Positions 1 through 9,579 of a stretch of 37,861 nt of DNA are shown in pieces; the stretch's first letter is position 1, and the number at the start of each line of letters is the position of its first letter. This DNA is from Verrucomicrobiales bacterium (lineage in GTDB: Bacteria > Verrucomicrobiota > Verrucomicrobiia > Limisphaerales > JAQGOV01), in NCBI GenBank assembly GCA_028293425.1, contig JAQGOV010000461.1, positions 1-37,861 on the forward strand, given 5' to 3'. The notes under the pieces are model-generated. The model searched no databases, was not told where the DNA came from, and saw only the letters and a list, made by a program, of their open reading frames with translations. A program made the translations under genes and the position numbers.

Positions 1-1074
1 CGACGCCCATCGCCAGGCGCCCTGGTGATTGAATCGCCAGAAACCATAAGCAGCGTACGTTGCGGCCAGACTCCCAAAAGTAAGAGTGGCCCAGCGATTA
101 CGCAAAAGAAAGAACACGGCTGCCGCCGTCAGGATCACATTGGAATAAAGTGTAAACAGACCGACCTGCGTGATAATTGAGGTGTAGTATCCCAAACCGA
201 CCGCAAAAAGCGCGAGGGTTTCTGATTTGTCGCGGGTAGCGAGCCACACCATGAATCCAGCCCACCCCAGAAGGAGCGCCCCATCCAGCAAAGGACTAAC
301 AATTACTTGCAACGGAACGACATGGTGAGCCGCGTAGGTGGTGAAATACACCGCTGCCAAACCGCCTGCGAAGAGCACCTGACCATAATTCTTGAGAGTT
401 TCCTGCTGACGCCCGATCCATTTGCCGAGCACCAGCAATAGAGCACTGGCGAAGTACAGAAGCGTGATCTTGCCACCAGGCCCGAGCTTCCCAATGAAAT
501 TTTTGTAGGCGTAATTACCCAGGAACACCATTCCGCTGAGCAGCATCACAATCCCAATTCTGACCAGCCAGTAAGTTCCCAACCGCATTTCGAAGGAGCC
601 ACGTGCCACCTGGAGGGTGGGTTTGGGGGCAGAGGAATCCAGGAGATGGGCACCTTGGAGAGTCGGCTCCTTTGGCGTTACAACTGGCTTCTCGGTTGTT
701 GCCCGTCTAAAGGAATCCGGCAGGGGCAAGGGAGGCGGCTCTAATACCGGAAGGATAGGCGGAACTGCCGCTCCCTGATTTTGCGGCGGCATACCACCAG
801 ACGTGGCGATCTGGGGAGCGTTTTGTCCCTGGCTGAACTGCCGCTGAAGGACGGCCATCCGATCCGAAAGGAGGTTGAGGTCCACAGCCACTGATGCTTG
901 CTCCTGGCGCAATCTTTCGAGTGTCCGCACAGCAATTTGTGCCCGCGCTTCCTCCTGGGTGAGCATGATGCCCACACGATCGAGCCTGTCTAAAAGACTT
1001 TTCTGCTCGTTCCGCAATCGTTCCAATTCGGTTGGCGTGCTCAGACCCATATGGTCAGGTTCTTCGTTTTTCAC
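1..1074 (-). CDS. DUF2339-like multi-TM membrane protein, truncated by the window edge
   Basis: Open minus-strand frame to the window edge: (V/M)...MGLSTPTELERLRNEQKSLLDRLDRVGIMLTQEEARAQ...FEMRLGTYWLVRIGIVMLLSGMVFLGNYAYKNFIGKLGPGGKITLLYFASALLLVLGKWIGRQ..., coiled-coil N-terminus followed by the DUF2339-like TM pattern. Start may be GTG at 1074 or ATG at 1050. Confidence 0.75.
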   Translation of the reverse strand, partial: MKNEEPDHMGLSTPTELERLRNEQKSLLDRLDRVGIMLTQEEARAQIAVRTLERLRQEQASVAVDLNLLSDRMAVLQRQFSQGQNAPQIATSGGMPPQNQGAAVPPILPVLEPPPLPLPDSFRRATTEKPVVTPKEPTLQGAHLLDSSAPKPTLQVARGSFEMRLGTYWLVRIGIVMLLSGMVFLGNYAYKNFIGKLGPGGKITLLYFASALLLVLGKWIGRQQETLKNYGQVLFAGGLAAVYFTTYAAHHVVPLQVIVSPLLDGALLLGWAGFMVWLATRDKSETLALFAVGLGYYTSIITQVGLFTLYSNVILTAAAVFFLLRNRWATLTFGSLAATYAAYGFWRFNHQGAWRWAS

Positions 1075-1199
1075 TGTTTTACAACTATCCGGACATTCAT
1101 TTGCCTCCTGAGCCTAGCCTTTCGACCTGAATTGGTGTTAATTGGAAAATCTTGAACGCAATATCGATTAAAACGATGCGAAAGCCCAGGAGGAACCAG

Positions 1200-1277
1200 A
1201 TGCTCGGGGCAAATGCTGAAGAAGCAATGGAGTTTTTCCTTTCCGCAGGGGAGGGCTCTTCGGCATTCTTTGATTAA
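1200..1277 (+). CDS. Candidate 25-aa leader ORF upstream of nusB (MLGANAEEAMEFFLSAGEGSSAFFD)
   Basis: AGGAGG about 6 nt upstream of ATG 1200; TAA at 1275-1277, 2 nt before the nusB ATG at 1280. Too short for the ORF track. Confidence 0.4.
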   Translation: MLGANAEEAMEFFLSAGEGSSAFFD

Positions 1278-1279
1278 TT

Positions 1280-1783
1280 ATGGGAAAACGACGTGAGGCG
1301 CGGGAGCGTGCCATCCAATTTTTGTTTCAGCATGAAATCAATCCTCCAGAGAACCTGGAGGATGCGCTGAATCATTTTTGGGATTCGCAACGCGCCTCGG
1401 CAATTGCCGAAGAACGCGGCGGGGCTGCAACCTGGGGGCAGCCAACGGAATTGCCTCCGCCTTCGACCGAGGAAGCGACCGTGCGAATTTTTGCAGATCC
1501 TTTGATACGTGGCGTTCTGGAGCGGAGAGATGATTTGGATGCCACAATCAAGAAGTACGCCTTGAACTGGGATCTGCACCGAATGGCCGCGGTCGATCGG
1601 AACATTTTGCGCCTGGCTATTTTCGAAATGTTTCACCGTGACGACATACCCCCTGTAGTCAGCATTAACGAGGCGGTGGACATTGCGAAAAGATTCTCAA
1701 CGCAGGACAGTGGTAAATTTGTGAACGGCATTCTTGATCGAGTGAAGGGCGACCTGATGCGCCCAGCGCGGGATGCCAAATAA
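1280..1783 (+). CDS. nusB: Transcription antitermination factor NusB
   Basis: RREARERAIQFLFQHE...AAVDRNILRLAIFEMFHRDDIPPVVSINEAVDIAKRFSTQDSGKFVNGILDRV is characteristic of NusB. Confidence 0.95.
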   Translation: MGKRREARERAIQFLFQHEINPPENLEDALNHFWDSQRASAIAEERGGAATWGQPTELPPPSTEEATVRIFADPLIRGVLERRDDLDATIKKYALNWDLHRMAAVDRNILRLAIFEMFHRDDIPPVVSINEAVDIAKRFSTQDSGKFVNGILDRVKGDLMRPARDAK

Positions 1784-1792
1784 ATCAGCCAG

Positions 1793-2701
1793 TTGGAAAC
1801 GCCTTTGATACAAGTAAGAATAATTGAGAACGTGTTTGCTGACCTTCATCTGCACACCAATTTTTCGGATGGGACCTACACCCCGGAACAACTGGCGCAG
1901 GAGGCGAAACGGTGCGGATTAAAGGCTATAGCCCTAACCGACCACGATACTGTTGAAGGCTGCCCGCGGATGAGCGCGGCCTGCCAGGCTTTAGGCGTTG
2001 AGTTCATTCCTGCGAGTGAATTGACTGCCGAGCTGAACGATTTTGAGATTCACCTGTTGGGCTATTTCCTGGATACCGAAAACGCTACATTGCTGGGCGA
2101 ACTGGCCAAGTTCCAGGAGGTCCGCCAGCGGCGAATCCGGGAAATGGTGCAGCGCATCAACGAGCACGGGATCCCTTTGCAGGAAGAAACGGTTTTTAAG
2201 CTGGCGAATTGCCGCTCGCCGGGCAGGCCTCATGTGGCCCGAGCCCTGGTTCAGGAGGGCTTTTGCGGCGGACTGGACGAAGCGTTTGAACGTTTTCTAA
2301 AAAAGGGCCGGCCAGCTTGGGTGCCGAAATTTAAAATGTTTGCCCGGGATGCCATCGAATTGGTGCACCAGGCGGGAGGTTTGGCGGTGCTGGCACATCC
2401 CGCGCTGAATCGGAACGACGATTTGATCCCGCCCCTGGTGGAAATGGGCTTGGACGGGCTGGAGTGTTATCACACCAAACATACCCCGAGCGCGACCGAG
2501 AACTATTTGCAAATGGCCAAGCGCCATCATCTGCTGGTCACGGGGGGGTCGGATTGCCACGGGTTGAGCAAAGGCAAACCATTGATCGGCACCGTGAAGC
2601 TTCCTTATCAAAGAGTAGAATTGCTCAAAAACCGAGTGATTCAACAGGCTGCCGAACGTGGCTTTAAATTAGCCGGTTCTCCGCCGCAATCTTCATCCTG
2701 A
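1793..2701 (+). CDS. PHP-domain phosphoesterase (YciV/TrpH-like)
   Basis: DLHLHTNFSDGTYTPEQLAQEAKRCGLKAIALTDHDTVEG...GRPHVARALV...GGLAVLAHPAL...VTGGSDCHG. No ATG near the N-terminus; start is TTG 1793 or GTG 1832. Confidence 0.9.
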   Translation: METPLIQVRIIENVFADLHLHTNFSDGTYTPEQLAQEAKRCGLKAIALTDHDTVEGCPRMSAACQALGVEFIPASELTAELNDFEIHLLGYFLDTENATLLGELAKFQEVRQRRIREMVQRINEHGIPLQEETVFKLANCRSPGRPHVARALVQEGFCGGLDEAFERFLKKGRPAWVPKFKMFARDAIELVHQAGGLAVLAHPALNRNDDLIPPLVEMGLDGLECYHTKHTPSATENYLQMAKRHHLLVTGGSDCHGLSKGKPLIGTVKLPYQRVELLKNRVIQQAAERGFKLAGSPPQSSS

Positions 2702-2733
2702 TCCCAAGCCTAACCCGATCCTCGAAACTTCCC

Positions 2734-3651
2734 ATGGGCCTTTTCGATAAATTTAAAGAGGGACTGCAAAAAACCCAGAGCAAACTCACGCACGAGATCA
2801 AGCGGATCGTCACGCTCTCGCCGCGACTTTCCGGCCACTCTCTTGAGGAACTGGAAGTAGCCTTGCTGGCAGCGGACCTTGGCACTGCCATGACCTCGCA
2901 AATTATTGAAGCAACCAAGCTTGGCTATGAAACGCAAGGCAGGGCAGGTTTGGACTTTTTCGATGTGGCACGGCAGGAGGTGGAGAAAAGCTTTTCCACT
3001 TCCAATCCGTCGCTCAAGCGCAATCCCAATGGATTGACGGTAGTTTCGATAGTTGGAGTGAACGGCACAGGAAAGACGACCACGAGCGCAAAGCTCGCTC
3101 ATTACGTGCAAAGCCAGGGCCAGACAGCGGTTCTGGGGGCGTGCGATACCTTTCGAGCGGCCGCTATCGAGCAGCTTAAATTGTGGGGCGAACGCTTAAA
3201 TGTTCCGGTTATTTCTGGAGCGTATGGCGCGGACCCTGCCGCGGTCTCACACGATGCGGTGACGGCAGCCGAGTCTCGAGGGGCAACCTTCCTGTTCGTC
3301 GACACGGCTGGCCGGTTGCATACCAAGCACAACCTCATGCAGGAATTGCAGAAGCTGCACCGGGTAATGGGCAAAAAACTTGACGGCGCCCCGCACGAGA
3401 CGCTGCTAATCCTTGATGCCACCACCGGCATGAACGCGCTAAATCAGGCTCGCGAATTTCACAAGGCTGTTCCATTGACCGGGCTGATTGTAACCAAGCT
3501 GGACGGCACCAGCAAAGGGGGCATGATCGTGGCAATTCAGAAGGAACTCAATATCCCCATTAAATTTTTAGGACTTGGCGAGAAGCCCGAAGACCTCCAG
3601 CCTTTTGATCCAAAAGAGTTCGCCAAAGCACTCTTTTCCGAAGAGGAGTAA
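2734..3651 (+). CDS. ftsY: Signal recognition particle receptor FtsY
   Basis: GVNGTGKTTTSAKLAHY, CDTFRAAAIEQLKLWGERLNVPVI, DTAGRLHTKHNLMQEL, TKLDGTSKGGMIVAI, LGLGEKPEDLQPFDPKEF. Confidence 0.96.
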   Translation: MGLFDKFKEGLQKTQSKLTHEIKRIVTLSPRLSGHSLEELEVALLAADLGTAMTSQIIEATKLGYETQGRAGLDFFDVARQEVEKSFSTSNPSLKRNPNGLTVVSIVGVNGTGKTTTSAKLAHYVQSQGQTAVLGACDTFRAAAIEQLKLWGERLNVPVISGAYGADPAAVSHDAVTAAESRGATFLFVDTAGRLHTKHNLMQELQKLHRVMGKKLDGAPHETLLILDATTGMNALNQAREFHKAVPLTGLIVTKLDGTSKGGMIVAIQKELNIPIKFLGLGEKPEDLQPFDPKEFAKALFSEEE

Positions 3652-3696
3652 TTTTTCTTAAGGCAGCAGACAGGCTTCAGGAAATCCACCGGGCAG

Positions 3697-4815
3697 ATGA
3701 AATCGACTTTAAACGACCGGGCGCTCATGCGACGGGCCTTGCGATTAGCCCGGCGGGGGCTTGGGACTGTTTCGCCTAATCCAATGGTAGGCGCACTCCT
3801 GGTAAAGAACGGGCGCGTCCTGGGACGGGGCTGGCATCAGCGGGCTGGCCAACCGCACGCTGAGATCGAAGCTTTTCGCGATGCAGAACGGCAGGGAAAC
3901 GTAGTCAGGGGAGCGACACTTTACGTTACACTGGAGCCTTGTTCAACTTTCGGCCGGACCCCTCCCTGCACGGAAGCCATTATCCGATCGGGGGTGGAAC
4001 GGGTAGTGGTTGCCGCCATGGATCCCAATCCGAACCATGCCGGGAAAGGATTTGATTTATTGCGCGAGAAGGGACTCAAGGTCACGACCGGAATCCTGGC
4101 GGAAGAAGCGTCGGAGCTCAACGAAGCATTCAATCACTGGATTGTGCAGCGCACGCCTTTCGTCACCGTCAAAGCCGCGATGACCCTGGACGGTAAGATT
4201 GCGAACAGTAATGGGGAATCGAAATGGATAACGGGAGAAGCCGCGAGGGCCCGCGGGATGCAGCTTCGGCAGGGCACGGATGCCATTTTGGTCGGGATTA
4301 ACACCATTCTTGCTGATAATCCATCGCTCACGGTGAGAAATGCCTCCGGGCAGCCGGAAGAACCGGGCCGGCTGCGAAGGATTGTATTGGACTCCCAGGC
4401 ACGCACTCCTTTGTGGAGCACTGTCGTCTCGGACTCTTTTGCTTCCTTAACCACCATCGTGGCCACGGAGTCTGCTTCCAAACGCAAGGTCAATGCGCTT
4501 CGCAAAAATGCAACGGTGTTGATTGCACCCGGGCAAGGGCGCATTGAGCTTCCCTGGCTTTTGAAATGGCTCGGATCCCAAAATGTGACCAGTCTGCTGG
4601 TCGAAGGGGGAGGAGAGGTTAACGCCGCTTTTCTTTTTGGCCGCCAGGCAAACAGGGTGGCATTTTTTTATGCGCCGAAAATCCTAGGCGGCTGGAATTC
4701 CATGAAAGCAGTTTCCGGCAGCGGAGTGGAACGATTAGCGGAGGCACTTCGGCTTTCCAAAATCCGTTGGAGCCAACTGGGCCAAGACCTTTTCCTGGAA
4801 GCGGATGTTGCGTGA
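3697..4815 (+). CDS. ribD: Bifunctional riboflavin biosynthesis deaminase/reductase RibD
   Basis: MRRALRLARRGLGTVSPNPMVGALLV, HAEIEAF, LEPCSTFGRTPPCTEAII, VTVKAAMTLDGKIA, LLVEGGGEVNAAFL. Confidence 0.95.
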   Translation: MKSTLNDRALMRRALRLARRGLGTVSPNPMVGALLVKNGRVLGRGWHQRAGQPHAEIEAFRDAERQGNVVRGATLYVTLEPCSTFGRTPPCTEAIIRSGVERVVVAAMDPNPNHAGKGFDLLREKGLKVTTGILAEEASELNEAFNHWIVQRTPFVTVKAAMTLDGKIANSNGESKWITGEAARARGMQLRQGTDAILVGINTILADNPSLTVRNASGQPEEPGRLRRIVLDSQARTPLWSTVVSDSFASLTTIVATESASKRKVNALRKNATVLIAPGQGRIELPWLLKWLGSQNVTSLLVEGGGEVNAAFLFGRQANRVAFFYAPKILGGWNSMKAVSGSGVERLAEALRLSKIRWSQLGQDLFLEADVA

Positions 4816-5089
4816 ATTTTGGTTCAGGGGCGTCTTTTTGCCACATTCCACCCGCGTCAAATGGGGCGTAAACCGCTGCGATAACCCCGTGTCCAAATCG
4901 TCATTTCGCTTTATCCTGTGTTAAGGGGGTTGCGCCGCAGGATTGTGAGTGCATCAGAACAACTGGCCCGTCTAATGCTGAAAATGATGTGTCGGCCGAC
5001 CGCACCTTTTGGCTGAATGATGTGTTATTATAACAGTCTATGCCGCAAAAGATTAATGCCAATGCAACTGCGGAACCTTCTCTCCACCT

Positions 5090-6031
5090 ATGAACAAACT
5101 TACGCCGATTCAGGTTTACCAGAAGTTGTTGGCTAATATCGAACTGGTCATTACCGGGCAAAAGTCCGCGTTGCGAAAGCTCCTGGCTGCCATGGCCAGC
5201 GATGGACATGTGCTTCTGGAGGATTATCCCGGCACGGGCAAGACCACCTTGGCGAAAGCTCTTGCCCGATCGATCGATGCTGACTTTAACCGCGTGCAGT
5301 TTACCCCAGATTTGCTGCCCTCGGACATTTTGGGCGTGGCCATTTACAACCAGAAAGTGCAGGAGTTCCAGTTTCATGAAGGGCCTATTTTTACAAATGT
5401 GCTGCTGGCGGACGAAATCAATAGGGCGTCACCTCGAACACAGTCCGCGCTGCTGGAAGCAATGGGTGAAGCGCAGGTGAGCGTGGAAGGCAAGCGCCGG
5501 CCTCTTGCAGACTTGTTCTTTGTGATTGCAACTCAAAACCCGGTTGAATTTCGAGGTACCTATCCTCTCCCGGAAGCCCAGATGGATCGATTTGCCATGA
5601 ACTTTGGCTTGGGTTACGTGTCGGCTGACGATGAGGTCTCGATCCTGAACGCCCAGGAGAAAAGCCACCCCATCCAAAGAATCACGTCCTGCGTGTCCCT
5701 GCAGGATGTGCTTAACCTCAAGCGTGCCGTGAAAGAAATCCGGATTAGCGATGAGCTTAAGCGTTATATCGTGGATTTGGCCGGCGCAACCCGGGGCATG
5801 GCTGGTGTGCAGCTGGGGGCGAGCCCAAGAGCTTCGTTAGCGCTTATGAAAGCAGCGCAAGCGCTCGCATTGTTTGATGGGCAGGAGTTCGTTACCCCGG
5901 AACAGATCCAGGAGCTTGCGGTCCCGGTCATCGCGCATCGATTGGTGATGGACCAGCAAGCCAAGTTTTCCGGTGGAACAGCTCGGGCGGTGGTTGAGGA
6001 TGTATTGAAGAAGGTTCGAGTACCAGCTTGA
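5090..6031 (+). CDS. MoxR-family AAA+ ATPase
   Basis: GHVLLEDYPGTGKTTLAKALA (Walker A), NVLLADEINRASPRTQSALLEAMGE, FFVIATQNPVEFRGTYPLPEAQMDRF. Confidence 0.95.
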   Translation: MNKLTPIQVYQKLLANIELVITGQKSALRKLLAAMASDGHVLLEDYPGTGKTTLAKALARSIDADFNRVQFTPDLLPSDILGVAIYNQKVQEFQFHEGPIFTNVLLADEINRASPRTQSALLEAMGEAQVSVEGKRRPLADLFFVIATQNPVEFRGTYPLPEAQMDRFAMNFGLGYVSADDEVSILNAQEKSHPIQRITSCVSLQDVLNLKRAVKEIRISDELKRYIVDLAGATRGMAGVQLGASPRASLALMKAAQALALFDGQEFVTPEQIQELAVPVIAHRLVMDQQAKFSGGTARAVVEDVLKKVRVPA

Positions 6032-6090
6032 TCTTGGGTTGTGAGCCAGAACGCCAACAACCGGACAAAAATGAAGGAGCTTGAGCTCCC

Positions 6091-7407
6091 ATGAAACGAT
6101 TCCTTTTTAAAAGATTTTGGCCAGGCTCGGCACTTGGAGCCTGGTTTGGAAGACGCTTTACCAAGGCCGGTACACTGGCAATTGCAGGGCTGCTCATGAC
6201 CGGAGGGCTGGCCATGGATTCCGAGCAATCGCTGGCTTATCAAACCTTTGCTCTGCTTTTCTGCCTCCTGTTGGCGGCATTTGTGTTCTCGTTTTTTTTC
6301 CGCGCGCGTTTTTCAGTGCAACGTCATTTGCCTCGTTTTGGCAGTGTGGGCTCACCTATCCGGTACAAGGTCCTGATCGAGAACAAAACATCGAAAGAGC
6401 AACGGGGGTTGGTGCTTCTTGAGGATTTGGCGGATCCACGGAAACATCCCGCCGCGGAGCATGCCCTAGTACTCTTTGAATGGCGATTCATCCGAGTGCT
6501 CCGCAACCCGCGCAGATTGAGGCGTGTGGCCAAAGTTGAGGAGGCCGCCATTCCTCGGCTTGCTCCACAGTCCAGCGGTGCGGCGGAAGTGACGATTATT
6601 CCATTCCGTCGTGGAATGCTCCGTTTTGAAGGAGTCACCATCGCGCGGTCTGATCCACTGGGATTATTCCGTTCCTTTGTTCGGATGGACCTCCCGCAAT
6701 CAGTGGCGATTTTGCCAAAGCGTTACCTGGTATCGCCATTGGCCCTGCCTGGGTCGACGAAATATCAGCCCGGCGGAATTGCGATGGCTTCGAGCATTGG
6801 TGAATCCGAGGAATTTGTTTCTCTGCGCGATTACCGACGAGGAGACCCGATGCGCCACATTCATTGGAAAAGCTGGGCAAAAACCGGGAGACCAATTGTA
6901 AAGGAGTTCCAGGACGAGTTTTTTGTGCGGCACGCGCTGATCCTGGATACTTTTGCAGGAGGGGAGAAAGCAGAGGTATTTGAGGAAGCCGTCTCTATAG
7001 CGGCTTCGTTTGCTTATACGATCAATACGCAGGAATCATTGCTGGACCTGATGTTTGTCGGTGCGGAGGCCTTTTGCTTTACAGCGGGACGCGGCGTAGC
7101 GCACATGGAGCAGATGCTTGAAGTTCTGGCGGCTGTGCAGCTTTGCCCAGCCAAGCGGTTCGACACGCTGCAGGATTTGGTGTTGAAGCATGCGGCCCTG
7201 CTCAGCGGTTGCATCTGCATTTTCCTGAATTGGAATGAATCCCGACGCGAGTTGGTTCGGAGCCTGCAGGTAGTTGGCGTTCCTCTGCTTGTGATAGTGG
7301 TGATAGAACCGGGCGGGCAAAAGAAACTCAGCAACCTTTCGGACATGCCCATGCCCATCCACGTCATCGAACATGATAAGGTGCAGGAGCGCCTGCTGGA
7401 GCTATGA
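6091..7407 (+). CDS. DUF58 domain-containing protein
   Basis: Two N-terminal TM segments; GESEEFVSLRDYRRGDPMRHIHWKSWAKTGRPIVKEFQDE is the DUF58 signature; lies between MoxR and a transglutaminase. Confidence 0.93.
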   Translation: MKRFLFKRFWPGSALGAWFGRRFTKAGTLAIAGLLMTGGLAMDSEQSLAYQTFALLFCLLLAAFVFSFFFRARFSVQRHLPRFGSVGSPIRYKVLIENKTSKEQRGLVLLEDLADPRKHPAAEHALVLFEWRFIRVLRNPRRLRRVAKVEEAAIPRLAPQSSGAAEVTIIPFRRGMLRFEGVTIARSDPLGLFRSFVRMDLPQSVAILPKRYLVSPLALPGSTKYQPGGIAMASSIGESEEFVSLRDYRRGDPMRHIHWKSWAKTGRPIVKEFQDEFFVRHALILDTFAGGEKAEVFEEAVSIAASFAYTINTQESLLDLMFVGAEAFCFTAGRGVAHMEQMLEVLAAVQLCPAKRFDTLQDLVLKHAALLSGCICIFLNWNESRRELVRSLQVVGVPLLVIVVIEPGGQKKLSNLSDMPMPIHVIEHDKVQERLLEL

Positions 7408-9503
7408 TCTCGCCTATGCCCGAGAAGAATCCGTCCATTACCGCTCCGTTGAGCGGCGGACTCAGGACTCCGCCTGGCCTCATGTTCGCGGTGCTGCTAT
7501 TCTGGGGCTGGCAAACCAACCTATTTTTGATGGGCCTGCTGCTTGGAGTGGTAATCGAAGGGAGCCGCATCATTCAATCTCGCTGGGAATTTCATCAGAA
7601 CGATTTCCGGCGCATTTGGAATCTATGCACGGTCTTATTTGTCGGGGCAAGCGTGTACGGTTTCGCTTCCAACGATGGCGCCGCGGCTGTGACCAATCTG
7701 CTGGAAGCAACATCGCCCGCTAACCGAACCGTGGCGCTGGCTAACACGACCAAATCGGTCCTGGTGCTCTTCCAGTGGCTTCCGATGGTTTTTGCTCCAA
7801 TCATGGCCGCACAGGTTTACGGCAACCGGGAAATGATCGACATTTCAAGATTTTCATGGCTGGCACGCCGTCGCGCTCAAAATGATGACGCATTGTTTGG
7901 CCAGTTCAGCCTGAATGTATCATTTCCTTACTTTGCGTTGTGTCTTTTTTCCGCTAGCGCAGCCAATGCGAATTTCCGATGGTTTTTCCCCGCGCTCGTT
8001 GGATTCATTGTATGGGCTCTTTGGTTTCATCGGCCGGTGCGCTATTCGCCCGTGACCTGGGTTTGCACCGTAGTTTTAATTGCAGGGTGCGGGTTCGCTG
8101 CTTCATTGGGTTTAAGCCAGGCCCAGCGAATGGTGGAAGGGCTTGATTCGCTAATCCTTTCCCGGTTTGGGCGCCAAAATGTAGATTCCAAGGTTCGGAC
8201 TTCTCTTGGCTCGATTGGGAAGCTTCAGCTTTCCAAAAAAATTGTTTATCGTTTGGAAACTCAGGGCCAGGCACCTCCGGCGTATTTGCGGGAAGGGAGC
8301 TATAATCTATTTAAGTCCCCGCTCTGGTACGTCACCCGAAGGGATTTCCAGTCTGTAATCCCGGAAACAGAGACCTCCTGGAGGCTTCTTCCCACCAAGA
8401 TTTCCCGAAGGTCTGTAACGATTTCCGGGCTGCTGCCAAAGGGCCGTGGCTCTCTGCCGCTGCCGTATGGCACCTCGCAGTTAGAGGATCTGCCAGTCTA
8501 TGCGCTCGAAACGAACCGCATGGGAGTTGTGCATGTAAAAGAAGGCCCTGGCTTTGTGAGTTTTCAGGCAAAGTATGATAAAGGACCCAGCCTCGATTGT
8601 GCCCCCGAACTGGATGATCTGGATATCCCTTTGACGGAGAAAAGGGCTGTGGCGGAGGTTGCTGCACAGCTTGGGCTTTCGAACGGGGAGCCTCCTGAGT
8701 TGGTTCTCAGGAAACTTCAATCCTTCTTCATTAACCAGTTTGAGTATACCACCTGGCTTGGGGACGATGCTCCAACGAAGTCCGGCCTCACGCCGCTTGC
8801 AAAATTTCTGACCAGCACCAAAAAGGGACATTGTGAATACTTTGCCACGGCCACGGTTCTATTGCTGCGGCAAGCCGGGATCCCGGCTCGTTATGCGCTG
8901 GGATATTCCGTGCAGGAGCGTGCCGGTAAAGAATACCTTGTCCGGGAGAAGCATGCACACTCTTGGGCCATGGCCTACTATGATGGCTTGTGGCACGATT
9001 TCGATACCACACCGCCGTCGTGGAAAGAATCGAGCAACCACGAGACCTCACTATTCCAAAACATCTCGGATGGCTGGTCCAGAATGTGGTTTGAGTTTAA
9101 CAGATGGCGTTGGACCAAAAACGCCTTCCGGGATTATGTCCTTTGGGGTTTAGTAGTCCTGCTGGTGCTTCTTCTTTCCCGATTATTTTGGAAGAAGCGA
9201 GTGCTCCGCGTGAACAAAAAGAAGTCAGCCCCTTCTAGGAAGCAGGTTTGGCCTGGAAAAGACTCCGAGCTTTACCTCGTGGAAAAAAAGCTGGCTGCCC
9301 TGGGACTGGGACGCCTGCCGGCCGAAACCCTTTCATCATGGGCAAGGCGCATCCAGGTGAGAGCCCCTTGCCGGGCGCAATTGCAGCAGTTAATTCTTTT
9401 GCATTATAAACTGCGTTTTGATCCGGCCGGGCTTTCTTCAAATGACCGGGCAGCGCTGAAGGAAAAGGCCCAGGAAGCGTTGCAGCAGACTGGGCGTTCC
9501 TGA
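7404..9503 (+). CDS. TgpA-like membrane transglutaminase-domain protein
   Basis: N-terminal TM region; KKGHCEYFATATVLLLRQAGIPARYALGY (Cys), EKHAHSWAMAYYDGLWHDFDTTPPSW (His, Asp); 4-nt ATGA overlap with the DUF58 gene. Confidence 0.93.
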   Translation: MISPMPEKNPSITAPLSGGLRTPPGLMFAVLLFWGWQTNLFLMGLLLGVVIEGSRIIQSRWEFHQNDFRRIWNLCTVLFVGASVYGFASNDGAAAVTNLLEATSPANRTVALANTTKSVLVLFQWLPMVFAPIMAAQVYGNREMIDISRFSWLARRRAQNDDALFGQFSLNVSFPYFALCLFSASAANANFRWFFPALVGFIVWALWFHRPVRYSPVTWVCTVVLIAGCGFAASLGLSQAQRMVEGLDSLILSRFGRQNVDSKVRTSLGSIGKLQLSKKIVYRLETQGQAPPAYLREGSYNLFKSPLWYVTRRDFQSVIPETETSWRLLPTKISRRSVTISGLLPKGRGSLPLPYGTSQLEDLPVYALETNRMGVVHVKEGPGFVSFQAKYDKGPSLDCAPELDDLDIPLTEKRAVAEVAAQLGLSNGEPPELVLRKLQSFFINQFEYTTWLGDDAPTKSGLTPLAKFLTSTKKGHCEYFATATVLLLRQAGIPARYALGYSVQERAGKEYLVREKHAHSWAMAYYDGLWHDFDTTPPSWKESSNHETSLFQNISDGWSRMWFEFNRWRWTKNAFRDYVLWGLVVLLVLLLSRLFWKKRVLRVNKKKSAPSRKQVWPGKDSELYLVEKKLAALGLGRLPAETLSSWARRIQVRAPCRAQLQQLILLHYKLRFDPAGLSSNDRAALKEKAQEALQQTGRS

Positions 9504-9527
9504 ACCTGGCAGCCTCCAATTTTTGCA

Positions 9528-9563
9528 AAAGTAAAGGCGGCTCCAACGAGCCGCCTTTACTTT
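9528..9563. terminator. Bidirectional intrinsic terminator between convergent genes
   Basis: Perfect 16-bp stem AAAGTAAAGGCGGCTC / CAAC loop / GAGCCGCCTTTACTTT, between the ends of the 7404-9503 (+) and 9580-11133 (-) genes. Confidence 0.9.
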
Positions 9564-9579
9564 GAGGGAATTCAGAAAC

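Noticed and set aside
4990-5089. Candidate promoter TTGGCT...TATAAC upstream of the MoxR gene
   Set aside because: Spacer is only 14 bp, too short for a normal sigma70 promoter; not called.
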